NCBI GenBank assembly: GCA_949152475.1
Contig: OX424566.1
Coordinates: 31,224,423 to 31,288,422 of the forward strand
Direction: 5' to 3'
Source of the DNA: Terebella lapidaria
Taxonomy: Eukaryota; Annelida; Polychaeta; Terebellida; Terebellidae
DNA length: 64,000 bases
The notes below the pieces were generated by a model. The model made no database searches. It was given only the letters and a program-made list of their open reading frames with translations, and was not told the DNA's origin. Made by a program: the position numbers and the translations under genes. Shown piece by piece: positions 29,111-39,707 of this stretch; position 1 is the first letter of the stretch; each line of letters begins with the position of its first letter.

Positions 29111-29237
29111 GTTTATTGATGTTCACAATGCATTTAAATAGCAGTGCTTGTGTACGAAACCACCCAATTTTCGCACTGTTGAACTTACTGCACGATCGGA
29201 ACTGGACAGAATCGACGTATTTCGGCGTGGGGACACC

Positions 29238-30380
29238 TCACGCCGCGTTGTCGGTTGGTCGGTCGATGTCCTCTACCGAGCGACAATCCGAGCTCCACAC
29301 CGTTACCCGCATGAACTCGTCGTCGAACACGTAATTTCTCAGTTCCAGGTATTTCTCTCGAGTGCCAACGAGTTTTTTGTCCGCGTAGATCGGCCTCCTG
29401 TGTTGAAAGTCCTCACTCTGTGCCTCTGGGGCGGTGTTTCTCTGAGGTTCAGTTGACTTTCGGTTGAATAATTGGAAATCTTATATATAGTTCCTTGCCC
29501 TTGGTTGTGTTTACCCCTGTCATGAAAATGAGGACTATGTAAACAATTGTAAACAATGTAAACAATGAAAACCATTCCATGCCATTCAACATCATTGCAA
29601 TATGGTACCAGAGTCTGATGGTACTCGGAGTATGATGTCAAATGTCAATATTGTTGGCATGCATGTATTTATTAAAACATTATGTGGAATACAAATCAAT
29701 GCTTTGCCTTCGTACATTTAATTATGACAACTTTGATGGAAAAAAATCCTGCCTCGAACAACATAGCTAGAACATTATTACCAAAATTTGACCCCAAATT
29801 CAAATCATTGCTGTTAGATTTCTGACCAATAGCTTTGTTGACACATTTGCCATGATAGATCGAAGGTGTGATGGGTTTAATTTTTCAGGTAAACAAAATT
29901 AATATTCAAATCAATATGAAGTTGTTTTGTGTTTGTTGAAAAGTTTAGTTGCAGGTATATGTACTTGTCCTGTTCTTTCAAGCTCAATTTTAAAATTATT
30001 AGTGTGTATTCAATAATACATGTATTGGTAAATAGAAGTATATATATATGTCTTACTTCAGGTAGTTATGTATTCTGCATATCTTTGATAAAACAAGACC
30101 CTCAATTCAGAACATAGTAGTAAGAGCAGGGAGATTGGGAGAATATATGTTATATAATATCAGTCTCTCTTATGTATTTCTGATAATATGAAACACCTAG
30201 AATAGATCCATAGCGCTACATATTACAGTTACTGTGTCTGTTCTGAGTTCTCCCTTCACCCCTGGGATAATAAAAGAACCTCACGTTTACATCACCATGA
30301 CAACCGGAAGCAATGAAAAGCCGTACGAAGTACATTGTGTACCGGTCGACCCTGTCATCAAACTCTTCCGACGGCGGCCG
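29238..30380 (-). CDS. Candidate two-exon 3' end of an unidentified gene
   Basis: Two GC- and CpG-richer islands carry open minus-strand frames that join in phase 0. One exon is 30380-30285 (RPPSEEFDDRVDRYTMYFVR..., donor AAC|GTGAGG). The other is 29441-29238 (acceptor CCTCAG, ...KKLVGTREKYLELRNYVFDD..., then EFMRVTVW and a TGA stop). AATAAA on the minus strand (29117-29112) lies about 125 bp past the stop. Together they give about 99 residues, acidic/basic mixed, with no membrane segment. I do not recognise the family. The plus strand is also open across both islands (29145-29349 and 30229-30431), so strand choice is uncertain. The poly(A) signal and matching phase favour the minus strand. 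Confidence 0.35.
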
Positions 30381-32753
30381 CTGTACCGACACAGGCCATA
30401 TTACATCAACAACCATATTATCCGGCCATAAAATATGCACCACATCCGCGAGCGAGGCCAGGCCAAATCAAAGGCATGTTTGTGTTTTGTTGGTCAGTGT
30501 CATATAGCACACATGCTCATTATTCCGTAACCATGGTAATATTTCATATTTCTAATGAATGTTTTGCTGTGGTTGTTTGACTGGTTTTTGATGGGTGGTT
30601 CTTCAGAACTTCAACATGATCAAAGTGGATATTTGCATATATATTTATGTGTTATATTTATAAATTAATTGTACTATGACATATGTTTCTCATTCAAAAT
30701 TCAGTAGATCCATAAGATAAAATTATGAGCCATAATATTTTGAATAAGTTATATCAGGGAAAACATCAAATATATAATTATCAAGAGTACCTTTTAATTG
30801 TATCTACAGTAAAATATTGATAAATATATGTGCACGAGATGTGAATTCAGATAGCAGATAGTTTGGGACGCAGATCTATGTAGATACAGAACATAGGTAG
30901 AGTGCCAGTTAAAAGTTTTCCGTCCTGCACTGGATGACATTTTTACTCCTCACGAAATCGCTAGCCATGTATAGTTGATTTGCGTACAGTAAACTGCTGA
31001 AGCCCTTAGTGTGTTTGGAGCGCTTCGAGGCATTATGATAATAAATGCAATGTTTTTTTTGTGAGTGTTTCGGACGTTCGCTCACATGAATATATTACAG
31101 TTTATCGGTTAGTGACTGGAGTTTACCTTTTGTGTCGCTGTGCTATACCTACCTGGTTTTAAGCCAAATGACGTATTTTATTCAACTCACTGCTGGCTTA
31201 GTGGGAATGAGGAATAAGCATTTGGAACTTACGTGTAAGTGAAATAGAAAGTGGAAACAGACAGTTTGAACTACTGTATGGATGGATGTAACACTGTGGG
31301 AATATTGCGTGGGATTGATCTCTGTAACTTTGTTTACAGTCTGTAATAACAAAGTAAGTATACAGTATGTAGTATTAGTGTTGTTGTATTTGTTGTTGAT
31401 GTTACTAATATTTCTGGTACTATACAGTATGTTATATATAAAGGCCTGGCATCTGGGAGGTGATCCTGATTTGCTTTTCATGTAGGCCTATTGATGATGA
31501 TGTTATACAGGAAAATATTTATCTACTATGTATATTCATATTACAATTGTATCAGGATCAGTTGTAAAAATTTCATACTGATATGTATACGGTATGCTAT
31601 TTTGAGTGAACTTACACTCAGCCAGGCAATTTATGATATTGGTGTTGGAGACTGTTGCTTTAACACAGGGTGTGACAGTGTTTGATCTTGTACAAGTATA
31701 TATTTAATAACAGATACAATGATATAGGGATTTACCCTCCTGGTTGACATGCTCAGATATTCTTTAATAAAAAATATCTAACTAGAAGAGGCTCTGCTGT
31801 ACATAGCTTCGAAATAATCTCCCTACAATTTGTAACGAATGAACTCTAAAATGAATCTGTAAATCATACATCATTTTACCGAGACCTTTAACTCGCCCCT
31901 AACCTGGATTGAGAAGACAGGTAAATCTCCGCTGGGTCTTCACTTGTAAATGTTAACATGTACTGGCTCACTCTCCTTTGTGACTGTGGTCGTTATGTCA
32001 CTATGACACCAAGTTTTCTCGTCTAGTTTTGTCATGATGAGTCCTACCGGGACTTATTGAACATGCTGGAGTATTGTACTTGTAGGTGCATGGACAAAAG
32101 TCAGGTCGCTGCCTGGTTGGTAAACTCTTTGGACATGTTGAAGTGGCTTTAACTTTGGAGGCATTTGAAAAAAAAATTCTCAATGTGTCAGAAATATTTA
32201 GTTTCATTTTTTGCTAGATGACAAATCATAATTACATGTAGTTGGAAAATTTAGGAGCCATTTAATCGTGTTGATGATAGAGATCTTTATAGTGGCTAAA
32301 TAAGAGGTTAGTTGAGTCTAGTCCATAACATTTCCGTGACCTTGGCCTATTGAGGGGAGACCTGACTAAGCTGAGTAAGCTCTGAAACTTTTGTCGGTCA
32401 ATTGCCTGGAGACTTATGTGTATTTTATTGTGTGTTGTGTGGAATTATTATACATTATATTTTACTACCATGTGTATGTAGTTTTTTTTTTTTTTTTTTT
32501 TTTTACAAAAAACAACTCAAAACTACAAGTACAGTATGTTATATAGAAAGAACAGTGTATATTAATTGCTCTCAACTATAACCGTATGCTGTGCCTGGAA
32601 TGACCTCATTCTGTGCAATAAGTTGTATTTTAGGTCCATGCAGACGAAGCCTAAACAAAATCATTACCCAGGTTAACGTCCTATGTACAATCATAAAAGT
32701 CCGCCATAACGTACATGTATGTGCAGACCGACGGGTCTGACTCTGAGGGATAC
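30381..32753. other. AT-rich DNA, possible intron
   Basis: No exon or element seen. It contains a 23-bp run of T (32482-32504) and a half-copy of a short palindromic repeat just left of it, at about 30162-30183 (CTCTCTTATGTATTTCTG). If the minus-strand candidate exons on either side belong to one gene, this would be intronic. Confidence 0.4.
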
Positions 32754-32914
32754 CTAAAGATGACATAAAGCGGGGATCCCCGGTTTGCCGGAGAGTGAGC
32801 AAGCGTAGCTCCTCCACCAAAGAGGTCCGCTAGAAAGTGGAGCAAGTTTGGTATTACACTCATTGCTCTGTGCTTGTTCACCTCTGCGCCAAACATGGAC
32901 CAATTGATGCGACC
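32754..32914 (-). CDS. Candidate internal exon, unidentified
   Basis: Minus-strand open segment with acceptor AACCAG|GGTCGC at 32914 and donor TTTAG|GTATCC at 32754, 161 bp. It codes GRINWSMFGAEVNKHRAMSV, then IPNLLHFLADLFGGGATLAH and a short tail. The composition looks protein-like, with a hydrophobic stretch, and the segment is more GC-rich than its surroundings. Its end phase (2) does not match the start phase (0) of the candidate exon at 30380, so another exon would be needed between them. The family is not recognised. Confidence 0.35.
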
Positions 32915-33754
32915 CTGGTTCGATTTGGTGCAGAAAAATATCAGTTGAGAACCAACTAGTGGAGATCCGGCCTGCCATAAGCTGGTGGGGGGGGGGGGGG
33001 GGGGTGCATAGGTCGATGGTAGGGGTGGTGTCTATGTAATACAGGGTAATTCAGTTCATGAACCAACCATCAGTGCTCTCTGTTCTAGCTGGAAAAATAG
33101 AAATTACTCAGAAGATGTTCTTGTTTTGTGGTGAAACTGCTGGTCTGAGGATGGTGTGGGGGGGGGGGGGGGGGGGAGTATGGGAGGAGGGGAGTGGAGT
33201 TGGTCGCGATCGGATCTTTTTTTGCTTTTATTTGGCAAAAGGAACATCTTTCCATATGCTGTTCATCCGCCGTTGATTATCGATTAATTAAATGAGATAT
33301 AACTAAACGCGTGGCTGTTCCATGCATGCGCATACCCCCTCTGCTTTTCCCTTTTGTGCTCAGTTCACGGAAACTCACATGTACCCCGACCACCAATCTA
33401 TACGGTCCTCTCTATGAATATATGGTTAGCGTGGTGCGTATAACCGCTATCGATCTATGCGCTGTAAATTCGTAATAGCCGTTGGCTGGTTTTTCTTCAG
33501 ACTTGCCAATGTGATTGTGTGCTGTTGCCACTAAAAAATTTTCAACGGATCACATCGTTGCACTATTTCACCTCTCAAAGTTTATTCTGGTGTGTTATTC
33601 TTGTGGAAATGCGTAGTAGAATTACTGCCCAAGGTATAATTGTGTGAATACAGTCAGTAGGACGTGTTTTATGCACATTTCATGCAAAGGATGACGGTTT
33701 TGGACATGAAATTTTGAATTGAATGAATGCGAGTAATCATGCATACATGTATTT

Positions 33755-33900
33755 TCTAGTAGTAGTAGTAGTAGTGTTTATTGACATAAAAACATTTACA
33801 TTCATGCAATGCCAAAATATGGGTGAGAGAAAAAACATCATATTGATGGCAAAAAAAAATGTCACCAGAGTGTCATTGACATACATGGATATAATGAGTA
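33755..33900 (-). mobile_element. LINE 3' terminus with (ACT)n tail
   Basis: On the minus strand the sequence reads ATGTCAATAAACACTACTACTACTACTA. This is a poly(A) signal directly followed by a trinucleotide tail (33778-33758), the same layout as the (TGA)n end of the LINE at 6914. No RT coding sequence is left, so it is a strongly 5'-truncated copy. Its upstream limit is unclear. Confidence 0.5.
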
Positions 33901-34308
33901 TGTCCTAAAAAAAGGTAAGAATACATCCCTTTAATAATCAGGATGATTGTATATAGTGTGTTTTGAACTTACCTATCCAAAAAGAAATGCAAAAAAAAAA
34001 CCTAACTAATCTTTTGAAACCAGCAAAGCTAGATTGACATGTACCGAGGTGCTTGATATGAAAAGTTTGTTATTATGGACATTCAGCATGTGTCTTTGGT
34101 TCTTGATCGATGGCATGAAACAGTCGTAAGATGAGTACAATATACCCAATCTCATCAGAAATTGCATTAGTTTTGTGATTACAATACTAATATGGCAATC
34201 TGATGCAGTGGCAATAATATACAGGCCAGTGCTTCGTCTCAGATTCATGGTCTGTTTCCATGGTTACATGGTTGGACAGACTGATTTAGTGTGTCTTCCA
34301 TTCCCCAG

Positions 34309-34402
34309 GTGGAGCCGGTGTAGTGGCAGCCTAGTCGAGGGGGTCTTCACCTGCCAGAGTCAATGTTTCCTGCAAAACGACCCACTCCCAGCTACCCTAA
34401 AA
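34309..34402 (+). CDS. Candidate internal exon, Cys-rich, unidentified
   Basis: A 94-bp segment with strong splice signals on both sides: polypyrimidine-CCCCAG acceptor (ending 34308) and donor AAAA|GTAAGT. One frame is open and reads WSRCSGSLVEGVFTCQSQCF...ATLK. It starts after one base and ends in phase 0. Four Cys are in about 20 residues. It is too short to assign to a family, and no partner exon could be assigned. It might also be part of an untranslated or noncoding transcript. Confidence 0.4.
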
Positions 34403-36125
34403 GTAAGTCTTTATATATATAATATATAGTTGAAATTGTTCTGTATTCAAGGTGTTGGAATTGAATTTTGCTGTGTTCTTTATTTACTTGTATAATCAAG
34501 ATAGTTCTAACTGTGATTTGTAGATGTGTTTCCTCATATTGGTGATATTACAACATACCACAATTTTAAGTACATGTAATAGCGCACACTGTACCTTCCA
34601 CATGATAAAAACATCATAATGCTCCCATAAGCACCAACATGGTATCATGTTTTGATGTTTGTCAACTATATTGTGAATGAATAAACAACAATTACATGTA
34701 ATGTATAATTCACAAGCAAAACCAGTCTGAGGAACAAAGGCACTTAATTGTTTGTTGTTCTAACTATCGCTTGAATACTGGATATCACTGAAAGTTCTGG
34801 ATTTGGTGTTGTGCATGCATTATGATCATATTTTGTTTGAAAATGCAGTTTAAATCCTGATGAAGCTTCGTGCACATAAAAATATCATGTAATGATAATT
34901 TTTATTATTCATTATTATTCATTTATGTACATTTCCTGTTGAGTATTTTCCTTGTTGGATACACATGTACTTTATGTATTCCAGGTGAGTATATACTTGA
35001 CTTTTGGACATTATGATGGGTACATCATGACTAACATTATGATTCACTAGGGGGCCCACTCAAGACTGGTGTTGTGAAAGCCATTCAGTAGATGGCAGCA
35101 TCGTTTTGTGCTAGAAGTACTTCTTTGTCATCTCTGTGTTGTGAATATTGCATTCCAAATAACCCAGAGCATGTGTTTGAGTGCGATACATACTGATTGT
35201 CACAGTTGATTAGAACACTGGACGAGCTAATTCAATCATATATATAAATGTTTTAGGCAACACCACAATTTTATTATTTTTTCAGCATAACACACTTATT
35301 CACTGACCCTTGCTGATACATGTATCTTCACAGTGAGGGCAAGCAATGATTATACCTATTAGACTGAAACACCAATTCACACATGTATGTATAAAATATG
35401 CTGTTATAAATGCAATAAAATATAGAATATTTACCTGGGAAACATTTATGCGGGCTGTTGATACAGTAATCCATCACACATTGTACCATCCCATCAACCA
35501 TTCTTTTCAAACTGTCATGTCAACTACATACATTGGTCTTCATTGGCATGTGGGCCTGTTTATGTGAAAAGTTCTACCTGGACCTATAGTGTTCATGATA
35601 TTTGGGCCACTTTTTTGCATAATTTTGCACATGCGGGTGTTTTATGCACAGGTTTATATGCCAATCTTACGATCGTAGTTGGTTGGTGGTGAACTTGACG
35701 TGACCTGTGAGGATTAGCACAGCTCAATCAAAATTGGATAAAACTAATCTACTACCGAGCCAAATGAGTTCCAATCGATAAGTTTCGTCATGACCCAGTG
35801 ACCAGTAAAATTCAGGTAATACGAATATTGAAAAATTTTTAGCCAAGTGTGGGTATTAGGGGTAATGTGATTAGTTTTTCGCAAGCTTGCTCAAGATCAA
35901 AAGATATTACGGGTAATTAAGATATCTTATAACTGAATGGAAAAGGTATAACTAGGCTGAGATTTAGTAACTTGTCTTATGCTAATTAGTCAATAAGAAA
36001 TATAGGTCAATCATAACATGCCTCCAGTAATCAATGAACAGGTTCGACAGGATAATGATATACTGATCTGATAATTAAACAGTTTGGCGATTAGCCACTG
36101 TGTTTCTAGTGTAGTATGACATGTA
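34403..36125. other. AT-rich DNA without recognisable genes
   Basis: Nothing supportable seen. TACATGTA-type palindromes are frequent. Confidence 0.5.
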
Positions 36126-37154
36126 CTCCCGTAGGATTTTTGTGTCAAAATTGATGTTTTTGCATTTCGTGGTTCATTTGGGTCCATAGTATGGGAAAAT
36201 GGCGGGGTACAAATTTTCCGACCTCTGGACCCCCCTGTGGGGGACCTTTCCTGTCTGGGGGGTCCTGGAACTGATGATACTATCAGATCCACCAATATTT
36301 GACCAATCTTTGTGGTTTTGATGTCAAAATGGGGGTTTTTGATGACGATAAATCCACTAATGACATTTAGAAGTGAGCAGAAGTGAATATGATCAATTTT
36401 CAACGTACGCGTAATGGTCGCGGTGGCCGAACGGGGGTCCAATAATGAAAATCCGTCAATTTAACAAATAATGTCATGTAGTATATTTTTTTCAGGGTTT
36501 TCAGGTATGAGAAATTGAATGAAGCAGTTATTTATATCATCAGACCACTCATTTTAGAGTTATTGAGCTTCCAGATATATAAATCGATTAGATTAAAAGT
36601 CTTCGATTTTTTACGAATTTTGTATTTCTTCATTTCAGACATACACAATTATACATGATGATGCAAATGTGAATTAATAACGGAATATATGAAGCAATAA
36701 CAATATGATACACAATTACTGAAATAAAATTACACTTGAGCTGACACATGAATAAATGACATTATTTTGAAATGATGCACAAAGATTGTATGATGTCGGT
36801 TATATATTTGATAACATGATTTTTCAAGTATACCCAACTGACCATATAAAATAATATATCCATATTGTCAATACCCTGTTGATATTACAATGCACATACT
36901 TGAAATAAAATCAATCAAAGAAAACTCTTATCCACTAGTCAAGTCACAATTCAAAGGAAACTTAATCGCCAACAGTAGCACATCCAGACAACAAAAATAA
37001 CAAGGTTTCTATAACACCATTAAAATAGCACCAGTCAAAGAACAAAATGTCTCATCGACCAGAAAAGACAGAGAGCAGAGGATAGTGAACCAATCAACCA
37101 GCCCCTCGTTATTCCAACGAAACTTTTCCACCATATTCCTTAGACATCAAGTAC

Positions 37155-37711
37155 TTGGAGGAACCAATCATAAACAAGAAGCCAATACCTTTTGAGGAAT
37201 TCCTACCAGGCAAACGTCATGTGAAGTCCAAGAACTACACAAAACTTGGTTCCTTGCAAGCCATTTTACAGCTAAAACAACAGTCCCGGAGGATCAGCAG
37301 ATCATTTGATGAATACCAGCACCAGATTACAACAACAGGTGAACATATGGTCATAGATCAACAAGTGACAGCTTGAACATCAGCTGGAAACGAGTGATCA
37401 TCCGAATTGCCAGTCAGAAAGTTAAGACGTCGAATCCCAGCATGCCAAGCTGACAAAGACAGGCATAATGCCTACCTGGGCAGCACCAACTCACTGCTTC
37501 TGTCACAGTCATTTTCACACCAAAGCCAGACGAACTCGGAGGTCATCACTACTCTGTTCAGGAAGTCAACCACAGACTATGAAACGTTGTACACATTCCT
37601 GATGCTGACTCAGGGGATCTGCAATGTTGTTGTCAGACCAGAAAGGAAAACAATCATCACTCTAGATCTAGACGATGTGCAACCGTGCCCTCCAGATTCA
37701 GCAGTCGGTTG
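37155..37711 (+). pseudogene. Left-arm remnant of an unidentified element protein
   Basis: The plus strand codes fragments EEPIIN...GKRHVKSKNYTKLGSLQAIL, then QLKQQSRRISRS. After a stop and frameshift come RIPACQADKDRH, LGSTNSLLLSQSFSHQSQTN, ETLYTFLMLTQGICNVVV and PERKTIITLDLD. The right arm carries the same fragments on the minus strand. Homology with the right arm breaks off at about 37711, after the QQSVG-equivalent codons. Confidence 0.7.
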
Positions 37712-37841
37712 GCCCCTCGCGTTTTTCGTGATGTTTCATGTGGGCCTCTGGATCAGGATGCAATGACTGTATGTCGTCTGCAAGCTCAGTCATCTCAGGA
37801 TTTCGGTCATGGAAAGCTGCCTTGTGATCATGGCATTGAAC

Positions 37842-38783
37842 TTAGAGTGGTCCAGGCAGTATGACTGAAAAGATTGCATCATATTTCATCATCATGATTT
37901 CCATACATGTTGTGATGTGATACTCAATTCCATGCTTGTACATGTTGTCTTTGCCACCGAAGCTTCCACAGAGGGCTGCAGAAGTGTATGTACCACTCTC
38001 GATGGAATCTGTGTCGATACCACTCGCGTCAATGGTTTCTCCCAGACTATGCAGAGCAAAGAATGCAATGTGAAGTGCACCTGCTTGGAAAATCCAGTTC
38101 TCATTGCCAACTGACTGCTGAATCTGGAGGGCACGTTTGTACATTGTCCAGATCCAGAGTGATGATTGTTTTCCTCTCTGGTCTGACAACAACATTGCAG
38201 ATCCCCTGAGTCAGCATCAGGAATGTGTACAACGTTTCATAGTCTCTGTAGTTGACTTCCTGAACAGAGGAGTGATGACCTTCGAGTTCGTCTGGCTTTG
38301 GTGTGAAGAGGACTGTGACAGGAGCAGTGAGTTGGTGCTACCCAGATTGGCATCACGTCTGTCTTTGTCAACTTCGCATGCTGGGATCTGAGTTTCTACT
38401 TTCTGATTGGAAATTCGCATGATCACCTGTTTCCAGCTGATGTTCATTCACTTCTTGGCTTAACTTGGTGATCTACGATCATATGTTGACCTGTTCTTGT
38501 AATCTCGTGCTGGTCAATCATCGGATGATCTGCTGATCCTTCTCCGGGACTGTTGTTTTAGCTGTAAAATGGCTTGCAAGGAACCAATTTTTGTGTAGTC
38601 CTTGGACTTCACATGACGTTTGCCTAAAAGGGATTCCTCAGAACGTAATGGCTTTATTATTGGTTCCTCCAAGTACTTGATGTTCAAGGAATATGGTGGA
38701 GAAGTTTCGTTGAGGTTTCGTTCGGCCTGGTTGATTGGTTCACCATCCTCTGCTCTCTGGTTTTTTTCTAGTCGATGAGGCAT
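37842..38783 (-). pseudogene. Right-arm remnant of the same protein, longer C-terminus
   Basis: The minus-strand frames 38783-38514, 38447-38217 and 38195-37842 repeat the left-arm fragments (GKRHVKSKDYTKIGSLQAIL; LGSTNSLLLSQSSSHQSQTN). They then continue past them: YKRALQIQQSVGNENW, FQAGALHIAFFALHSLGETI, DASGIDTDSIESGTYTSAAL, CGSFGGKD and YKHGIEYHITTCMEIMMM. The frame changes at least twice, so it is broken. The ALQIQQSVG/LHALG/SGTYTSAAL-type pattern resembles uncharacterised repeat-associated proteins I have seen in marine invertebrates, but I cannot name a family or enzymatic activity. Confidence 0.7.
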
Positions 38784-39707
38784 TTTGTTCTTTGACTGGT
38801 GCTATTTTAATGGTGTTATTGAAACCTTGTTATTTTTGTTTTCTTGAAGTGCTTCTATTGGCGATTTACTTTCGTTTGTAATCTGATTTAATTGGTCGAT
38901 GCGATTTTTCTTTCATTGATTTTATTTCAAGTATGTGAACTGTAGTACTGACCGAGTATTGACAATACAGATGTATTACTTTATATGATCAGTTGTGTAG
39001 ACTTGAGAAATCATGTTATCAGATATATAACCGATATCATGCAATCTTTGTGCATCATTTCAAAATAATGTCCTTTATTCATATGTCAGCTGAAGTGTGA
39101 TTTTATTCCAGTAATTGTGTATCATATTGTTATTGCTTCTTATATTTCGTTATTAATCTACATTTGCATCATCATGTATAATTATGCATTTCTAAAATGA
39201 AGAAATACAAATTCCGTAAAAAAATGAAGACTTTTAATTGCTTCGATTAATATATCTGGAAGCTCAGTAACTCTAAAAAATGAGTGGTCTGATGACATAA
39301 ATTATTGCTTCATTCAATTTCTCATACCTGAAAACCCTGAAAAAAATATACTACATGACATTATTTGTTAAACTGACGAATTTTGATTATTGGACCCCCG
39401 TTCGGCCACCGCGACCATTACGCGTACGTTGGAAATTGATCATATTCACTTCGGATCACTTTGAAAATGTCATTAGTGGATTTATCGTCATCAGAAACCC
39501 CCATTTTGACATTGAAACCACAAAAATCGGTCAAATATTGGTGGATCTGATAGTATTATCAGTTCTAGGACCCCCCGGACAGGAAAGGTCCCCCACAGGG
39601 GGGTCCAGAGGTCAGAAAATTTGTACCCCGCCATTTTCCCATACTATGGACCCAAGTGAACCAAGGAATGCAAAAATATCAATTTTGACACAAAAATCCT
39701 ACGGGAG

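Larger units (their letters stand above)
36126..39707. mobile_element. Giant inverted repeat: two head-to-head copies of one element
   Basis: The left arm (36126 to about 37711) and right arm (about 38105 to 39707) are inverted copies of each other along their whole 1.6-kb length. Tips are CTCCCGTAGGATTTTTGTGT and its complement. The roughly 390-bp centre is unique, and part of it extends the coding remnant of the right copy only. Inside each arm, going inward, come a GC-richer tip of about 330 bp (GGACCCCCCT and GGTCCTGGAA motifs), about 600 bp of AT-rich DNA, and then the protein remnant. Small substitutions and indels separate the arms, so the structure is not brand new. No clear target duplication is visible. 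It could be a foldback transposon, or two copies of one DNA element inserted in opposite orientation with internal deletion. Confidence 0.88.

Noticed and set aside
29145-30431. Plus-strand exons in the same islands as the minus-strand candidate
   Set aside because: Kept only as the alternative reading. Phases of the two plus segments do not match with the best splice sites, while the minus segments match and have a stop and poly(A) signal.
36011-36442. 143-codon minus frame, mirrored by a plus frame at 39355-39762
   Set aside because: Both lie in the tips of the giant inverted repeat and mirror each other only because the DNA does. No motif, and they start or end outside the element.
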